A stretch of 50,170 bases of DNA. Source: a virus. The stretch is from positions 1-50,170 of the IMG/VR virus record IMGVR_UViG_3300032322_002433. One strand, given 5' to 3'. Positions 6,539 to 14,782 of the stretch are shown here, one piece after another. The notes below the pieces were generated by a model. The model had not been told where the DNA came from. It made no database searches and saw only the letters and a list, made by a program, of their open reading frames with translations. The translations under genes and the position numbers were made by a program. Numbering within the stretch: position 1 is the stretch's first letter; each line of letters starts with the position of its first letter.

Positions 6539-7219
6539 ATGATTAATTATCAACAAATTTTCCCTCATACTATTTGTATAGCAGATTATCCAGATTTCGG
6601 AGATATACAAGAATCTATTAAATTAGAAATAAAAAAATATCTAGGAATAGATATTCAGATGGATTCTGATAAAGTTGACATTTATGATAGAGTACATGAT
6701 CATCCCTGCAGAGGAGGCGAGTACGGAATTATGTACGATGTAATTAATTTCGACAATCCCGACAATCCTGACAATATTAAAAATCCAGATCTAAGAAAAT
6801 TGCACGATTGGATGAACGAACAATGTAAAATGTATTGGGAAGAATTGGGTTATAATAAACTCTTACACCCATATATATTACAGATGTGGGGACTATATCA
6901 AGGACCAGGTGGCTTTACAGCTTCACACAATCATGCCGGAATACCTATATCCGCTGCATTTTATGTAGATGCTGAAGAAAAAGGAAATCTAGTGCTCGAA
7001 GATCCTTCAGAGTTAGTGCTGTCTAGAGCGCCTTATAATAAAGTAAAAGGCACACCGAAAAGATTTCATCACGAAGTTGAAGTAAAAAATGGTAGATTGG
7101 TTATGTTTCCAGGTTGGATGAAACACTTTAGTAGAGAAAACACTTCTAAAGAAGATAGAATATTAATGGCAATAAACTACGGATGTTTTGGCCGGGTCTA
7201 TTATACAGATATGGGTTAA
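6539..7219 (+). CDS. 2OG-Fe(II) oxygenase (2OG-FeII_Oxy_5 type)
   Basis: This 226-residue paralogue of the preceding gene has the metal triad H130, H132 and H196 (FTASHNH; PGWMKHFSREN) and the 2-oxoglutarate Arg at R207 (EDRILMAINYG). An acidic insert (about 70-85, FDNPDNPDNIKNPD) is not in the neighbour. It has a good ribosome binding site (AAGGA at 6529-6533). The stop codon lies in GTTAAC and shares TTAA with the stop of the opposing gene, so the two convergent genes overlap by four bases and no terminator separates them. Confidence 0.88.
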   Translation: MINYQQIFPHTICIADYPDFGDIQESIKLEIKKYLGIDIQMDSDKVDIYDRVHDHPCRGGEYGIMYDVINFDNPDNPDNIKNPDLRKLHDWMNEQCKMYWEELGYNKLLHPYILQMWGLYQGPGGFTASHNHAGIPISAAFYVDAEEKGNLVLEDPSELVLSRAPYNKVKGTPKRFHHEVEVKNGRLVMFPGWMKHFSRENTSKEDRILMAINYGCFGRVYYTDMG

Positions 7220-7452
7220 CATAGTTCAGGAGCGACAGTGCTAGGATTAGCAGAAATTCTGTCAAACAAAGAAAAATCCATTCTTAATTTTTCTTCATGG
7301 TCATAAATTCTTATTGTATACCTATCTTTCAAATTGATCAATTTGAGAACTAGTTCAAGTAAGCCCGATTTAGGAGAAACCAAAGTATGTATTTCTTTAC
7401 CGTTCTCAGATATCTTAATTTTGTAAAAAAAATGATTTAGATCGTTGTCCAT
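7216..7452 (-). CDS. 78-residue protein of unknown function
   Basis: I place the start at the ATG 7452, inside the last codons of the upstream gene, so the two would be coupled; an in-frame start at 7476 also exists. The protein is small and mixed charge, with a beta-like N-terminus (HFFYKIKISENGKEIHTLV) and a possible helix (LLELVLKLINL). No motif is recognisable. It sits at the 3' end of a late minus-strand unit beside a B12-type radical SAM gene, so a role as an accessory or substrate protein is conceivable but unsupported. Confidence 0.6.
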   Translation of the reverse strand: MDNDLNHFFYKIKISENGKEIHTLVSPKSGLLELVLKLINLKDRYTIRIYDHEEKLRMDFSLFDRISANPSTVAPELC

Positions 7453-8279
7453 TGTGTTCTCGCATAATCTAAACATTGATCGATTCTTTCTTTATCAATG
7501 TGTCCCAATAAACTTAGATAATTTAATGAGTTGTGTAATATCTGATGAGCATTGGATACGATTTCCAATTTGCTATACATCCAAGGCATCTTATCTACAT
7601 CTGACCAAAAATATCCTTGTGGATCTTTGTACATCATAGATGGATCACCTAAATTCAAAGGCAACCCACATTTGTATTTTTCTGCGATTGCAGATGACTC
7701 TTTTAATAGAATTAAAAAATTATCTATATAATCTACAAAGAATTTTTTTGTGTTATCCTTTGTGTCAGTAGTCGCATATTGTGAAATATATTCAACTAGA
7801 TTTTCAATATTTCCTGATACTACTTCTTCCGGAAGGTATACTCCCTCGGAATGTGTAATTCCGTTATCAAATATTGTATCAAGAATGCTTAGGCCATAAG
7901 TACTTCCTGGCGATTGTAGTTCTGAATATTCCCAGATAGACCCATCGAACATTGACAATTCTTCTCTATATTTAGGAATATCAATTCTAAATGTTTTTAG
8001 TTCTTGAGATTTATTATATAATTCTTGATAACAAGGCCAATCATTTTTAAACCAGTCTTTTCTAATTCTTATAATTAATCCGTTTCTTAAATTGTAGTAT
8101 GCAACAAAATCGTCTCTGACGTAAATGTAACCGTTTTCATCTCTAAAAATCCCGAAATCTTTAATATTAGTATTCGTAGGTAAGTTTGAAAAATAAGATT
8201 TCCTATTTTGAGGATCACTCCAAAATTCGAGTTTATTTTTCAACTGTACTTGATATATTGATCTTTGAAAAGCTAGCAT
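7437..8279 (-). CDS. 280-residue protein of unknown function
   Basis: I recognise no family. The protein is soluble, rich in Tyr, Asp and Asn, and has a block LNLGDPSMMYKDPQGYFWSDVDK near residues 204-226. This faintly resembles the catalytic and metal loops of kinase-like small-molecule phosphotransferases, but the canonical HxDxxxxN is missing. A ribosome binding site (GGGGA) and a GATAAATA late core lie upstream. It is followed by the coupled 78-residue gene, and the B12-binding radical SAM gene starts a new unit upstream. It could be an accessory protein of that enzyme. Confidence 0.75.
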   Translation of the reverse strand: MLAFQRSIYQVQLKNKLEFWSDPQNRKSYFSNLPTNTNIKDFGIFRDENGYIYVRDDFVAYYNLRNGLIIRIRKDWFKNDWPCYQELYNKSQELKTFRIDIPKYREELSMFDGSIWEYSELQSPGSTYGLSILDTIFDNGITHSEGVYLPEEVVSGNIENLVEYISQYATTDTKDNTKKFFVDYIDNFLILLKESSAIAEKYKCGLPLNLGDPSMMYKDPQGYFWSDVDKMPWMYSKLEIVSNAHQILHNSLNYLSLLGHIDKERIDQCLDYARTQWTTI

Positions 8280-8295
8280 ATTTGTCCCCGTACAG

Positions 8296-8303
8296 TATTT
8301 ATC
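8296..8303 (-). promoter_or_regulatory. T4-like late promoter core (GATAAATA)
   Basis: Read on the minus strand, this gives GATAAATAC about 16 bases upstream of the ATG at 8279, with GGGGA between them as the ribosome binding site. Confidence 0.55.
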
Positions 8304-8336
8304 TTTTTTGTGTCAACGTTGATTTGTATGAATTTA

Positions 8337-10100
8337 CTAGGATTTCTCTAGTACAAAATTTTGTAAATTTTCCGGTGTAAGCCCGTATTTTGTTGTATGC
8401 TGAAAATTATTCTGTATATCGGGCGGAATATCTAGTGACACCCTGATGTTAAACAATTTGTCTTCATCATTACCAAACAAGTCATTTAAAAAATGACGTC
8501 GAGATCCTACCCAATTTTGAAATCCGTATGCTCGATCTTTAAAGAAAATTTCAATCCTATCTGTTTCAAGAAAATGAACATAACTGTCATTTATAACTTT
8601 ATTTAAAATTACCAAACTATTATCAAAGTAATTTTCTTCATTTCCTAGCCCAGCTTGTCTATGGTCTGATTGTACCCCATTATAATCAGTCAACGCACCG
8701 TATAGGTTAAAAAGAAACACTCCAGTAAACCAATCTTTGTTTGATAGAGTAAAATTTTCCACAACAGCATTGGCCCAATGACTAGAAATAGGTCCTGGAT
8801 GCATATCTACACCATCTGCCACATTTAAATAAACTCTTTTAATCTTCATTTGATATTTTTCTTGATATGCAGGTTCGGCCGCAGGAGAATTTGGTAGTAG
8901 TTCAAATATGTGATGTGTAGGAAACATTCCTAATGAACCGCTTTCTATCATGTTCTTTCTAATGTGAGATAATGTTTGACCAGGCATTCCCCAAATAAAA
9001 TTACACCAAACAGGATTAGTTCTTTCCCCCCAGACTTTCACTTTGCTGTGTTTGTCTAAGATGTTTTTAATTAATGTTTTATGATATTCCCATTCTATTT
9101 CAGGACGATCGATAAGATCTAATACAACAGGATCTAAGTCTTGAAGATCAAATTTTAAGCCTGCGGTAACCTGATAGGTTAACATCTTATCTAATAGAGA
9201 ATAAGAATGTTCTTTCTTTGTCTTAGAAAATTGTGTGCTTATAAAAATAGGTGTATGTTTTTTTGATTGTTTTAAATCACAAATATAGTCTACTATTTCT
9301 GTGTCTTGGGGTGTTAAACCTACATTAGGATTCGTCCAATATATACCAGGAACTCCTATTTTACTGAATAGGTTCAGCTCTTTTTTCCAATTCGGAACCA
9401 ACTCATCTTTACCCCAAATTCTTACCTTATGATGTAGACCTGAACTCCAGTCACAGAAAGAACATAAGAATGGGCAACCTTTTGTTGTTTCCCAGCATAG
9501 AGCATAAAAAACACCTCTGTCTCTCAAGCCCTTTAAAAATTTTGTAATTTCATTTTCAAATTCAATGTATATACTGTATTTTAAAATATCATCTTTTTTA
9601 TTCACCGGCTCGTGTTCGCTAATAAATCCCTGTTTTGAAATCACGTTTAACAGATTAACTTCGTGACCAGCTAAATGATCTAGTAGTCTCGAAAAGGCTA
9701 TCTCAGCTTCTCCGTATATCACCCAATCAATAAAATCATATTTTTTAAAAAATTCTTTATCTCTATGCGCATCTAATTCTGGACCACCGACAATAATTGT
9801 AAGATTAGGGTTTTTCTTTTTAAAGAATTCTGCCATCTCAAAAAATTCTTTTTTATTCCATATATAGACACTAAATGCAACTACATCTATCTCTTCTTCC
9901 AACAACATATTGTATGTTTTTTCTAAGTTGAATTCTTCCGGGCTGACTAAAAAATACGGATCAGTCCATTGATATTCGTCCTTAGAAGCTGAAAATTTTA
10001 CGTGATGAAGCTTCAGCATCCAGTTAATAGGAGACACATAGCAGATTTTCTGAGACCATATGCTAAGACAATTTGAACTGAATATTTTTATTTTTTTCAT
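8337..10100 (-). CDS. B12-binding-type radical SAM protein
   Basis: The 587-residue product combines a cobalamin-binding-like Rossmann region (about 60-150, with IDVVAFSVYIWN, IIVGGPELD and IDWVIYGEAE) with a radical SAM core whose CxxxCxxC cluster motif is C209, C213 and C216 (TTKGCPFLCSFCDW). A C-terminal region of about 200 residues is unassigned. Proteins of this layout do B12-dependent methylations or ring and carbon-skeleton reactions. The classic DxHxxG cobalamin motif is not obvious, so B12 binding is uncertain. It has its own late promoter. Reaction and substrate are unknown. Confidence 0.88.
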   Translation of the reverse strand: MKKIKIFSSNCLSIWSQKICYVSPINWMLKLHHVKFSASKDEYQWTDPYFLVSPEEFNLEKTYNMLLEEEIDVVAFSVYIWNKKEFFEMAEFFKKKNPNLTIIVGGPELDAHRDKEFFKKYDFIDWVIYGEAEIAFSRLLDHLAGHEVNLLNVISKQGFISEHEPVNKKDDILKYSIYIEFENEITKFLKGLRDRGVFYALCWETTKGCPFLCSFCDWSSGLHHKVRIWGKDELVPNWKKELNLFSKIGVPGIYWTNPNVGLTPQDTEIVDYICDLKQSKKHTPIFISTQFSKTKKEHSYSLLDKMLTYQVTAGLKFDLQDLDPVVLDLIDRPEIEWEYHKTLIKNILDKHSKVKVWGERTNPVWCNFIWGMPGQTLSHIRKNMIESGSLGMFPTHHIFELLPNSPAAEPAYQEKYQMKIKRVYLNVADGVDMHPGPISSHWANAVVENFTLSNKDWFTGVFLFNLYGALTDYNGVQSDHRQAGLGNEENYFDNSLVILNKVINDSYVHFLETDRIEIFFKDRAYGFQNWVGSRRHFLNDLFGNDEDKLFNIRVSLDIPPDIQNNFQHTTKYGLTPENLQNFVLEKS

Positions 10101-10125
10101 ATGAAGTTAACCAAAGATAGCTTAA

Positions 10126-10133
10126 TATTTATA
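10126..10133 (-). promoter_or_regulatory. perfect T4 late promoter core (TATAAATA)
   Basis: On the minus strand TATAAATATT lies about 26 bases upstream of the ATG at 10100 of the B12-type radical SAM gene. The core sits within the short palindrome CTTATAAATATTAAG. Confidence 0.65.
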
Positions 10134-10148
10134 AGTATGATTTTTATC

Positions 10149-10781
10149 CTACGATCGATCATATTGTCCAGCCCAATAAGACCCTTTGCACCCGATATTA
10201 AAGCCTAATATTAATCTAGGAGTCTCTGATAAATTTGCTTTTACGCTATGTCGAAGGTATCCGGGAAACATAATTAGGTCTCCCGAACGAACAGATATTT
10301 CTTGTCCTATGGGATATTTAATATTCGGACTTATCGGTTGAGTCATTAACACTGTTTCTAAGGGATTTTCTAAAAACAAATTTCCTTGCTCCGGGCTAGC
10401 ATCAATGTACATAACTGCGGTAAAAGGCATATTTCCGTGAAGATGAGAATCTATGTATCCACCCTTCGGTGTTTTATTAGCCCATACTTGAAACACAAAA
10501 GGAGTCAATCCTTCAAAGTATCCGCATTCTTTCCAATAATTTTTAGCACAAGATTCGACAAAGTCTACTACATCTTTTGTTTGATCAGGAAATAATTTGT
10601 GCAAATCATCGGCAGTATGATATGAGCATAATGTTCCTTCTCTCATAAAGACATTATTATTATTTTTTGTTTCTTCAAATACTGATTCTAATTTAGAAAA
10701 CAAATTTGTTTTTAAATTCGAGAAATCTGAATAATAATTCTTATATACTAGAGTAGGAAATAAACTTAATGTTTCTTGCAT
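10149..10781 (-). CDS. 2OG-Fe(II) oxygenase (2OG-FeII_Oxy_5 type)
   Basis: This 210-residue paralogue of the oxygenases at 5897, 6539 and 12421 has H113-x-H115 (DSHLHGN), VMYIDASPEQGNLFLENP, GDLIMFPGYLRHSV with H178, and R189 (TPRLILGFN). The N-terminus LSLFPTLVYKNYY is typical. It shares one base with the preceding cupin gene, so the two cupins and this gene form one coupled minus-strand unit. The enzyme is probably active; the substrate is not known. Confidence 0.88.
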   Translation of the reverse strand: MQETLSLFPTLVYKNYYSDFSNLKTNLFSKLESVFEETKNNNNVFMREGTLCSYHTADDLHKLFPDQTKDVVDFVESCAKNYWKECGYFEGLTPFVFQVWANKTPKGGYIDSHLHGNMPFTAVMYIDASPEQGNLFLENPLETVLMTQPISPNIKYPIGQEISVRSGDLIMFPGYLRHSVKANLSETPRLILGFNIGCKGSYWAGQYDRS

Positions 10782-11269
10782 TATTGATATTTTACATTTG
10801 GAGCGTGTACAGGTCCAATAGGATCCCCATCGTAGTGAACACTCTGACTAGTCATCTCGAGACCCTCTTCCCAATGTTGTGTTATTATTACTAATGCACC
10901 TTTATGGCCCGCCCAAACGGAATGAACGTCTGATCCGTCGAAGGGATGTTCTGCACCCATATAAACATTAGTACCGTCTTCTTTTTCTACTTCACATACT
11001 GGTGTTGAATCTAGTAGTCTTACGCCATTGCAACTACCTGATAAAGTTCCCGATAGATATATAATTCTTGCATCTACTCCCGGATGTCCGTGCTGAGGAG
11101 TCTCCCAATTGGGAGCTAACATATACATTTCAGCTTGATACCTGCCTTCTCTAAAAACTATAGCACTATAGGTATGATCCGTCACATAGATAGGATCTTT
11201 AGCAGGCGGTCTGATCGGATACCCATTGTCTTTATACCAAGCTGTAAATTCATCTAAATTATTCCACAT
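10781..11269 (-). CDS. cupin-like protein, copy 2
   Basis: The 162-residue protein is a full-length paralogue of the gene upstream: both begin MWNNLxEFxxWYKxNGxPIRPP and share a central cupin-like block. In this copy the block is FREGRYQAEMYMLAPNWETPQHGHPGVDARIIYLSG, with His residues (QHGHPG) as likely metal ligands. The C-terminal part has DVHSVWAGHKGALVIITQHW. Cupins of this kind may be metal-dependent oxygenases, isomerases or binding proteins. It starts one base after the end of its paralogue and runs directly into the oxygenase gene. Confidence 0.7.
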   Translation of the reverse strand: MWNNLDEFTAWYKDNGYPIRPPAKDPIYVTDHTYSAIVFREGRYQAEMYMLAPNWETPQHGHPGVDARIIYLSGTLSGSCNGVRLLDSTPVCEVEKEDGTNVYMGAEHPFDGSDVHSVWAGHKGALVIITQHWEEGLEMTSQSVHYDGDPIGPVHAPNVKYQ

Positions 11270-11270
11270 A

Positions 11271-11765
11271 TTATTTTTCCAATGTTTTAATTATTTTACC
11301 GTGGCTAGGATCTACAGGATCTCCAGCCCAATTAATAGTTACAGAGTTAGGAGTTATTCCTTCCGGCCATTTTTCTAGACTAAGAAAGGCACCTCCCTTG
11401 TCTCCTGCTATCAAGGCGTGAGTTTGATCGTCTGTTAATTTCTCACTGCACATTCCAAACAGTTTGTTTGTACCGGTTTTACTAGGTTCTCTATAGTGAT
11501 CGGAATAATCAAAAAGTTTGCCGTTCTGAATGGTATGTACATTTCCGCCCCATACCATAATAATATTTTCTACGCCAGGATGACTATGCTCAGGGCTGCT
11601 AGTGTTAGGACGTACCAGATAAAGTTCTGCCTGATACTGACCTTCCCTAAACAGCACATAGCTGTAGCTTATGTCGGTGACATAAACAGGATCCTCAAAC
11701 GGGGGTCTGATCGGAAATCCGTTTTGTTTGTACCATTCTGCGAATTCTTCTAAATTATTCCACAT
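11271..11765 (-). CDS. cupin-like protein, copy 1
   Basis: This 164-residue cupin-like protein has the metal-site candidate SPEHSHPGVENIIMVWGG in its middle and the same N-terminal WNNLEEFAEWYKQNGFPIRPP as its neighbour. The likely ligand pattern ExSH is kept between the two copies while other regions diverge. A late-type core (AATAAATA on the minus strand, about 11784-11791) and a GAGAGA ribosome binding site lie upstream. The function is unknown; the context suggests small-molecule or glycan chemistry together with the adjoining 2OG oxygenase. Confidence 0.7.
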   Translation of the reverse strand: MWNNLEEFAEWYKQNGFPIRPPFEDPVYVTDISYSYVLFREGQYQAELYLVRPNTSSPEHSHPGVENIIMVWGGNVHTIQNGKLFDYSDHYREPSKTGTNKLFGMCSEKLTDDQTHALIAGDKGGAFLSLEKWPEGITPNSVTINWAGDPVDPSHGKIIKTLEK

Positions 11766-11786
11766 GATCTGTCTCTCTATGCATAT

Positions 11787-12356
11787 TTATTGGTTTGCAG
11801 GACGTATTTCTGTCCAATCTTGATACGGTACATCTATCATCAAATCTTGTACGTAAATTCTATCTTTAAACGTTATTAGATTAGATAATAACTCAGCGAT
11901 ATCCTGCGTTTTTAATTTCTTTGCCGACAATGATTTTGACATCTCAGTATCGACTAATCCCACAACTAAATTCAGTATCTGCGGAGATGCTTTAAGCTTT
12001 CTTTGCATAATGAAATCTATCTGAGACTTTTTGTCACGTATGTAATCTTTCATAAATTCAGGAACAACTTCTGTGTGGACAGCTTTGCTGGCAACATTTA
12101 TTATTAATTTTTTCTGATTATCCCACTGTTGTACTTTATTTTTCAACAGATAAAGTTGTGAGTTAGGATAATACGCATTATTAATAAAAACATCAAAATC
12201 ATTTGTTTCCATTAAAATACGATCTATATCGATTTCTTTGCAGATATCGTATCCGTTAGATCTGGAATATCCGTAGACATCGTGTCCTTGTTGAACAAGC
12301 TCTTGATATAGGGCTTGCCCAATTCCTTTAGTATGACCGGTAATTGCTATTTTCAC
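11787..12356 (-). CDS. short-chain dehydrogenase/reductase
   Basis: The 189-residue protein has the SDR N-terminal nucleotide motif TGHTKGIG at residues 6-13, FINNAYY near 58-63, S90 in NVASK and the catalytic pair Y105-xxx-K109. It lacks the longer C-terminal region of many SDRs, so it is a short member. It should bind NAD(P)(H) and oxidise or reduce a carbonyl or alcohol. The start is GTG 12356. It is transcribed away from the oxygenase/radical SAM operon at 12421 and sits upstream of the cupin genes. Confidence 0.85.
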   Translation of the reverse strand: MKIAITGHTKGIGQALYQELVQQGHDVYGYSRSNGYDICKEIDIDRILMETNDFDVFINNAYYPNSQLYLLKNKVQQWDNQKKLIINVASKAVHTEVVPEFMKDYIRDKKSQIDFIMQRKLKASPQILNLVVGLVDTEMSKSLSAKKLKTQDIAELLSNLITFKDRIYVQDLMIDVPYQDWTEIRPANQ

Positions 12357-12383
12357 GATGTACTTATCAACTATCAGACAGTC

Positions 12384-12391
12384 TATAAATA
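12384..12391 (+). promoter_or_regulatory. perfect T4 late promoter core (TATAAATA)
   Basis: TATAAATA gives a predicted +1 near 12397 and a leader of about 24 bases with AAAGAGAT before ATG 12421. A short inverted repeat, AGACA (12376-12380) and TGTCT (12394-12398), encloses the core. The five genes from 12421 to 16808 follow it with overlaps of 1-4 bases. Confidence 0.65.
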
Positions 12392-12420
12392 TTTGTCTAC
12401 CTAGATAAAGAGATTACCGA

Positions 12421-13050
12421 ATGCTTAAAGACATCTTTCCAGTTCAAATATATGAAGCAGATTTTCCAAATTATGAAGTAATTAAAGACGATCTTTTATC
12501 GGACGTTATGGCTCTATTCAATCAAAACTTAGAGCTATATTCAAAACATAGACTATTTAATCAGTCTTACAGTCTCGAAGGAACTGAGCCCGGTATGTAT
12601 CGAGATCTGCATAAGAAGCTAGATTATCCAGAACTAATGACTTGGATACAAGGCGAAGTCGAAAAATACTGGCAAGCTCTCAGCTACAGTAGATTTGTGA
12701 AACCCGAAATCGTTCATATGTGGAGTAACCTAACTCCAAAAGGCGGTAATATAATACAGCACAATCATAGCCCTTACGAAATAGCAGGTTCATTTTATGT
12801 GGACGCCAGTCCAGATCGCGGATGTCTTGTTTTAGTTGACCCAAACGAAATGATAAGAGGACGGCTACCTTATTACGATTCAAATGAAAGTAAGCAGGGT
12901 AGGTACTTTTTCGATCATATAGTCGAACCGAAACCAGGAAAATTAGTTTTGTTTCCCGGATGGTTATATCACAAAACACAAAAAAATCCCAGCGACGACC
13001 CTAGAGTAGTTATAGGTTTAAACGCCGGATTAATGTACAGAATAGTATAA
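12421..13050 (+). CDS. 2OG-Fe(II) oxygenase (2OG-FeII_Oxy_5 type)
   Basis: The 209-residue protein has the complete family signature: FPVQIYEADFP at the N-terminus, H114-x-H116 (IIQHNHSP), AGSFYVDASPDRGCLVLVDP, GKLVLFPGWLYHKT with H184, and R195 (DPRVVIGLNAG). It is the first gene of a plus-strand operon with two radical SAM genes, another oxygenase and a GNAT-like gene. Its TAA overlaps the ATG of the next gene by one base (TAATG), a sign of translational coupling. Confidence 0.88.
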   Translation: MLKDIFPVQIYEADFPNYEVIKDDLLSDVMALFNQNLELYSKHRLFNQSYSLEGTEPGMYRDLHKKLDYPELMTWIQGEVEKYWQALSYSRFVKPEIVHMWSNLTPKGGNIIQHNHSPYEIAGSFYVDASPDRGCLVLVDPNEMIRGRLPYYDSNESKQGRYFFDHIVEPKPGKLVLFPGWLYHKTQKNPSDDPRVVIGLNAGLMYRIV

Positions 13051-14210
13051 TGTTATTAATACACAAAACAGTTAGTCTTTGCGATCATTGTTATCGCCAC
13101 ATACCGGCAAATGTCTACGAAGACAATGGTCAGATACTTATGGCTAAAAATTGTTCCGAACACGGAATAATGCACAGCGTAGTAGAAACAGATCCTGAAT
13201 TTTATTACGGTTTAGATCATAAAAAAGATTTTACTACTTTCAATCAAGTATTGTTCGAAGTTACTGATAGATGTCAATTGAATTGTCCTCATTGCTATCA
13301 TCTTCCAGATAACAAAATTAAAGATTCACCTTTAGATTTTGTAATAGAACAGGTTAAAACTTTTCCTAAAGATTGTATGCCAATGTTTGCAGGAGCCGAA
13401 GCAACTCTTCGAAAGGATTTTATTGAATTATGTAAAAAAATAAACGATCTAGACTTCGAAGAATTTTCGTTGATATCGAATGGAGTGAAATTCGCAGACA
13501 TAGATTTTACTAAAAAATGCTTTGGTGCTGGACTTAAACAACTGTGTTTCGGACTAAATCATCACAGCTATCAAGGCAAACGAGTTCATACAAAACAATT
13601 AAAAGGGTTGAATAACTTAATCGAAGTAGGATACAACTTAGGTTATGTAGGATATACTATCGAAAGTTTAGACGATGTTCCTGAAATATTAGAGGAAATA
13701 CAAAAAATAAAATCATCAAGCATAAATCATTATAGAATTAGATGCGGTAGTTTTATTGGTCGTAGCTTAGATAAACACAGAAGTTATCTAAGCGATCTTG
13801 TTAAAAAAGTAAAATCTTTATTAGGCGATGAAGTAAATTTTGGAGTGTATGATGATAATCCCTATCATGTTATGATGGAATGGAGAGATGTAAAATTAAG
13901 GCTTATCCAGTGGCCAGATGTAACAAATATTGACATGGAAGAGCTAGCCACTGGTCCTTGGTGCCAATTCTACGACGGTCCTATAACTAATTTTGTTCAC
14001 CAAGTAATAACCAGAGATGCTTATAAAAATATGAATATGCCTAAATTAGATGAGGTTCCGGTTAGATATCATTATCGAAGAATAACCAACGAATTTAACG
14101 ATCATCACTGGAAACATCACTGGTCCGGGACTACAAAAATTTCCAAATTTGATTGGACTTTAGATCAAGATCAAAAGCCTGTTAAAATTTATACCCTAAG
14201 TCCTGTATGA
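13050..14210 (+). CDS. radical SAM protein of COG1964 type
   Basis: The 386-residue protein has the core motif C75-xxx-C79-xx-C82 (VTDRCQLNCPHCYH) and then MFAGAEATLRKD in the place of the GGE motif. The N-terminus TVSLCDHCYRHIPANVYEDNGQ, with C11, C14 and C35 (KNCSEHG), is the small zinc-ribbon-like domain seen in COG1964 proteins. That group includes the hydroxymethylpterin methyltransferases and the archaeal tetraether lipid synthases. Such enzymes join or methylate otherwise inert carbon atoms. GGEPT is altered to GAEAT here, so the SAM amino group contact may differ. A pterin or lipid substrate is only a suggestion from the family. Confidence 0.85.
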   Translation: MLLIHKTVSLCDHCYRHIPANVYEDNGQILMAKNCSEHGIMHSVVETDPEFYYGLDHKKDFTTFNQVLFEVTDRCQLNCPHCYHLPDNKIKDSPLDFVIEQVKTFPKDCMPMFAGAEATLRKDFIELCKKINDLDFEEFSLISNGVKFADIDFTKKCFGAGLKQLCFGLNHHSYQGKRVHTKQLKGLNNLIEVGYNLGYVGYTIESLDDVPEILEEIQKIKSSSINHYRIRCGSFIGRSLDKHRSYLSDLVKKVKSLLGDEVNFGVYDDNPYHVMMEWRDVKLRLIQWPDVTNIDMEELATGPWCQFYDGPITNFVHQVITRDAYKNMNMPKLDEVPVRYHYRRITNEFNDHHWKHHWSGTTKISKFDWTLDQDQKPVKIYTLSPV

Positions 14211-14782
14211 AATTTATAGAAAAAATACCTTTAGAAGTCGATCTTAATTTAATTCTTGAAGACCTTGACACTGTTTTAAAAAAAATAGATTGGCCAGAAT
14301 CATCTTTAAAAGATAACGGTCGAGTATATCATGCTAATCAAATAGGTCTTACCTATAGACCTAATGCTAAATTTCCCTGGTTCGATGCTAGCGGGAGTCT
14401 GTATGATAAAGAACAGAAACATTTTACAGGAACCGAGCAAGACTTTACAGAATGGAATCCGATTGAAAAATATACAAAATCAGTAATTGAACAGCTATCT
14501 GATATGATGCGAATTAAATTTGGAAGAATTCGTTATATGAGGCTTTTACCTAAAACAGGTCTCAGTGTGCATCATGATTTCGAATCTCGATATCATTTAG
14601 TATTAAAAACTAATCCGAATTGTTATTTTTTAGATTGCGTTTCGGATATCGAAACAGCGACTAGGGGCTATCATATTCCAGCTGACGGATTTTTTTATAG
14701 AGTCGATACAACACGTGATCATACGGTGTATAACGGTGGATGGGAGCCGAGAATTCATTTGGTTCTTAATGAGGTAAAATGA
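14207..14782 (+). CDS. aspartyl/asparaginyl hydroxylase-like 2OG oxygenase
   Basis: The 191-residue protein has H122-x-D124 in LSVHHDFESRYHLVLK, then a strand NCYFLD, GFFYRVDTTRDHTVYNGG with H172, and R182 in EPRIHLVLN. This is the metal and co-substrate layout of the aspartyl beta-hydroxylase branch and is distinct from the four Oxy_5-type paralogues. It overlaps both neighbours by four bases (ATGA). It could hydroxylate a residue of a protein made in the same operon or in the virion, but this is inference. Confidence 0.78.
   Translation: MKFIEKIPLEVDLNLILEDLDTVLKKIDWPESSLKDNGRVYHANQIGLTYRPNAKFPWFDASGSLYDKEQKHFTGTEQDFTEWNPIEKYTKSVIEQLSDMMRIKFGRIRYMRLLPKTGLSVHHDFESRYHLVLKTNPNCYFLDCVSDIETATRGYHIPADGFFYRVDTTRDHTVYNGGWEPRIHLVLNEVK

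Noticed and set aside
12376-12398. A second start-codon-masking hairpin around the late core before 12421
   Set aside because: The stem is only five pairs and the ATG is outside it, so it would not hide the start as the 32917 hairpin does.
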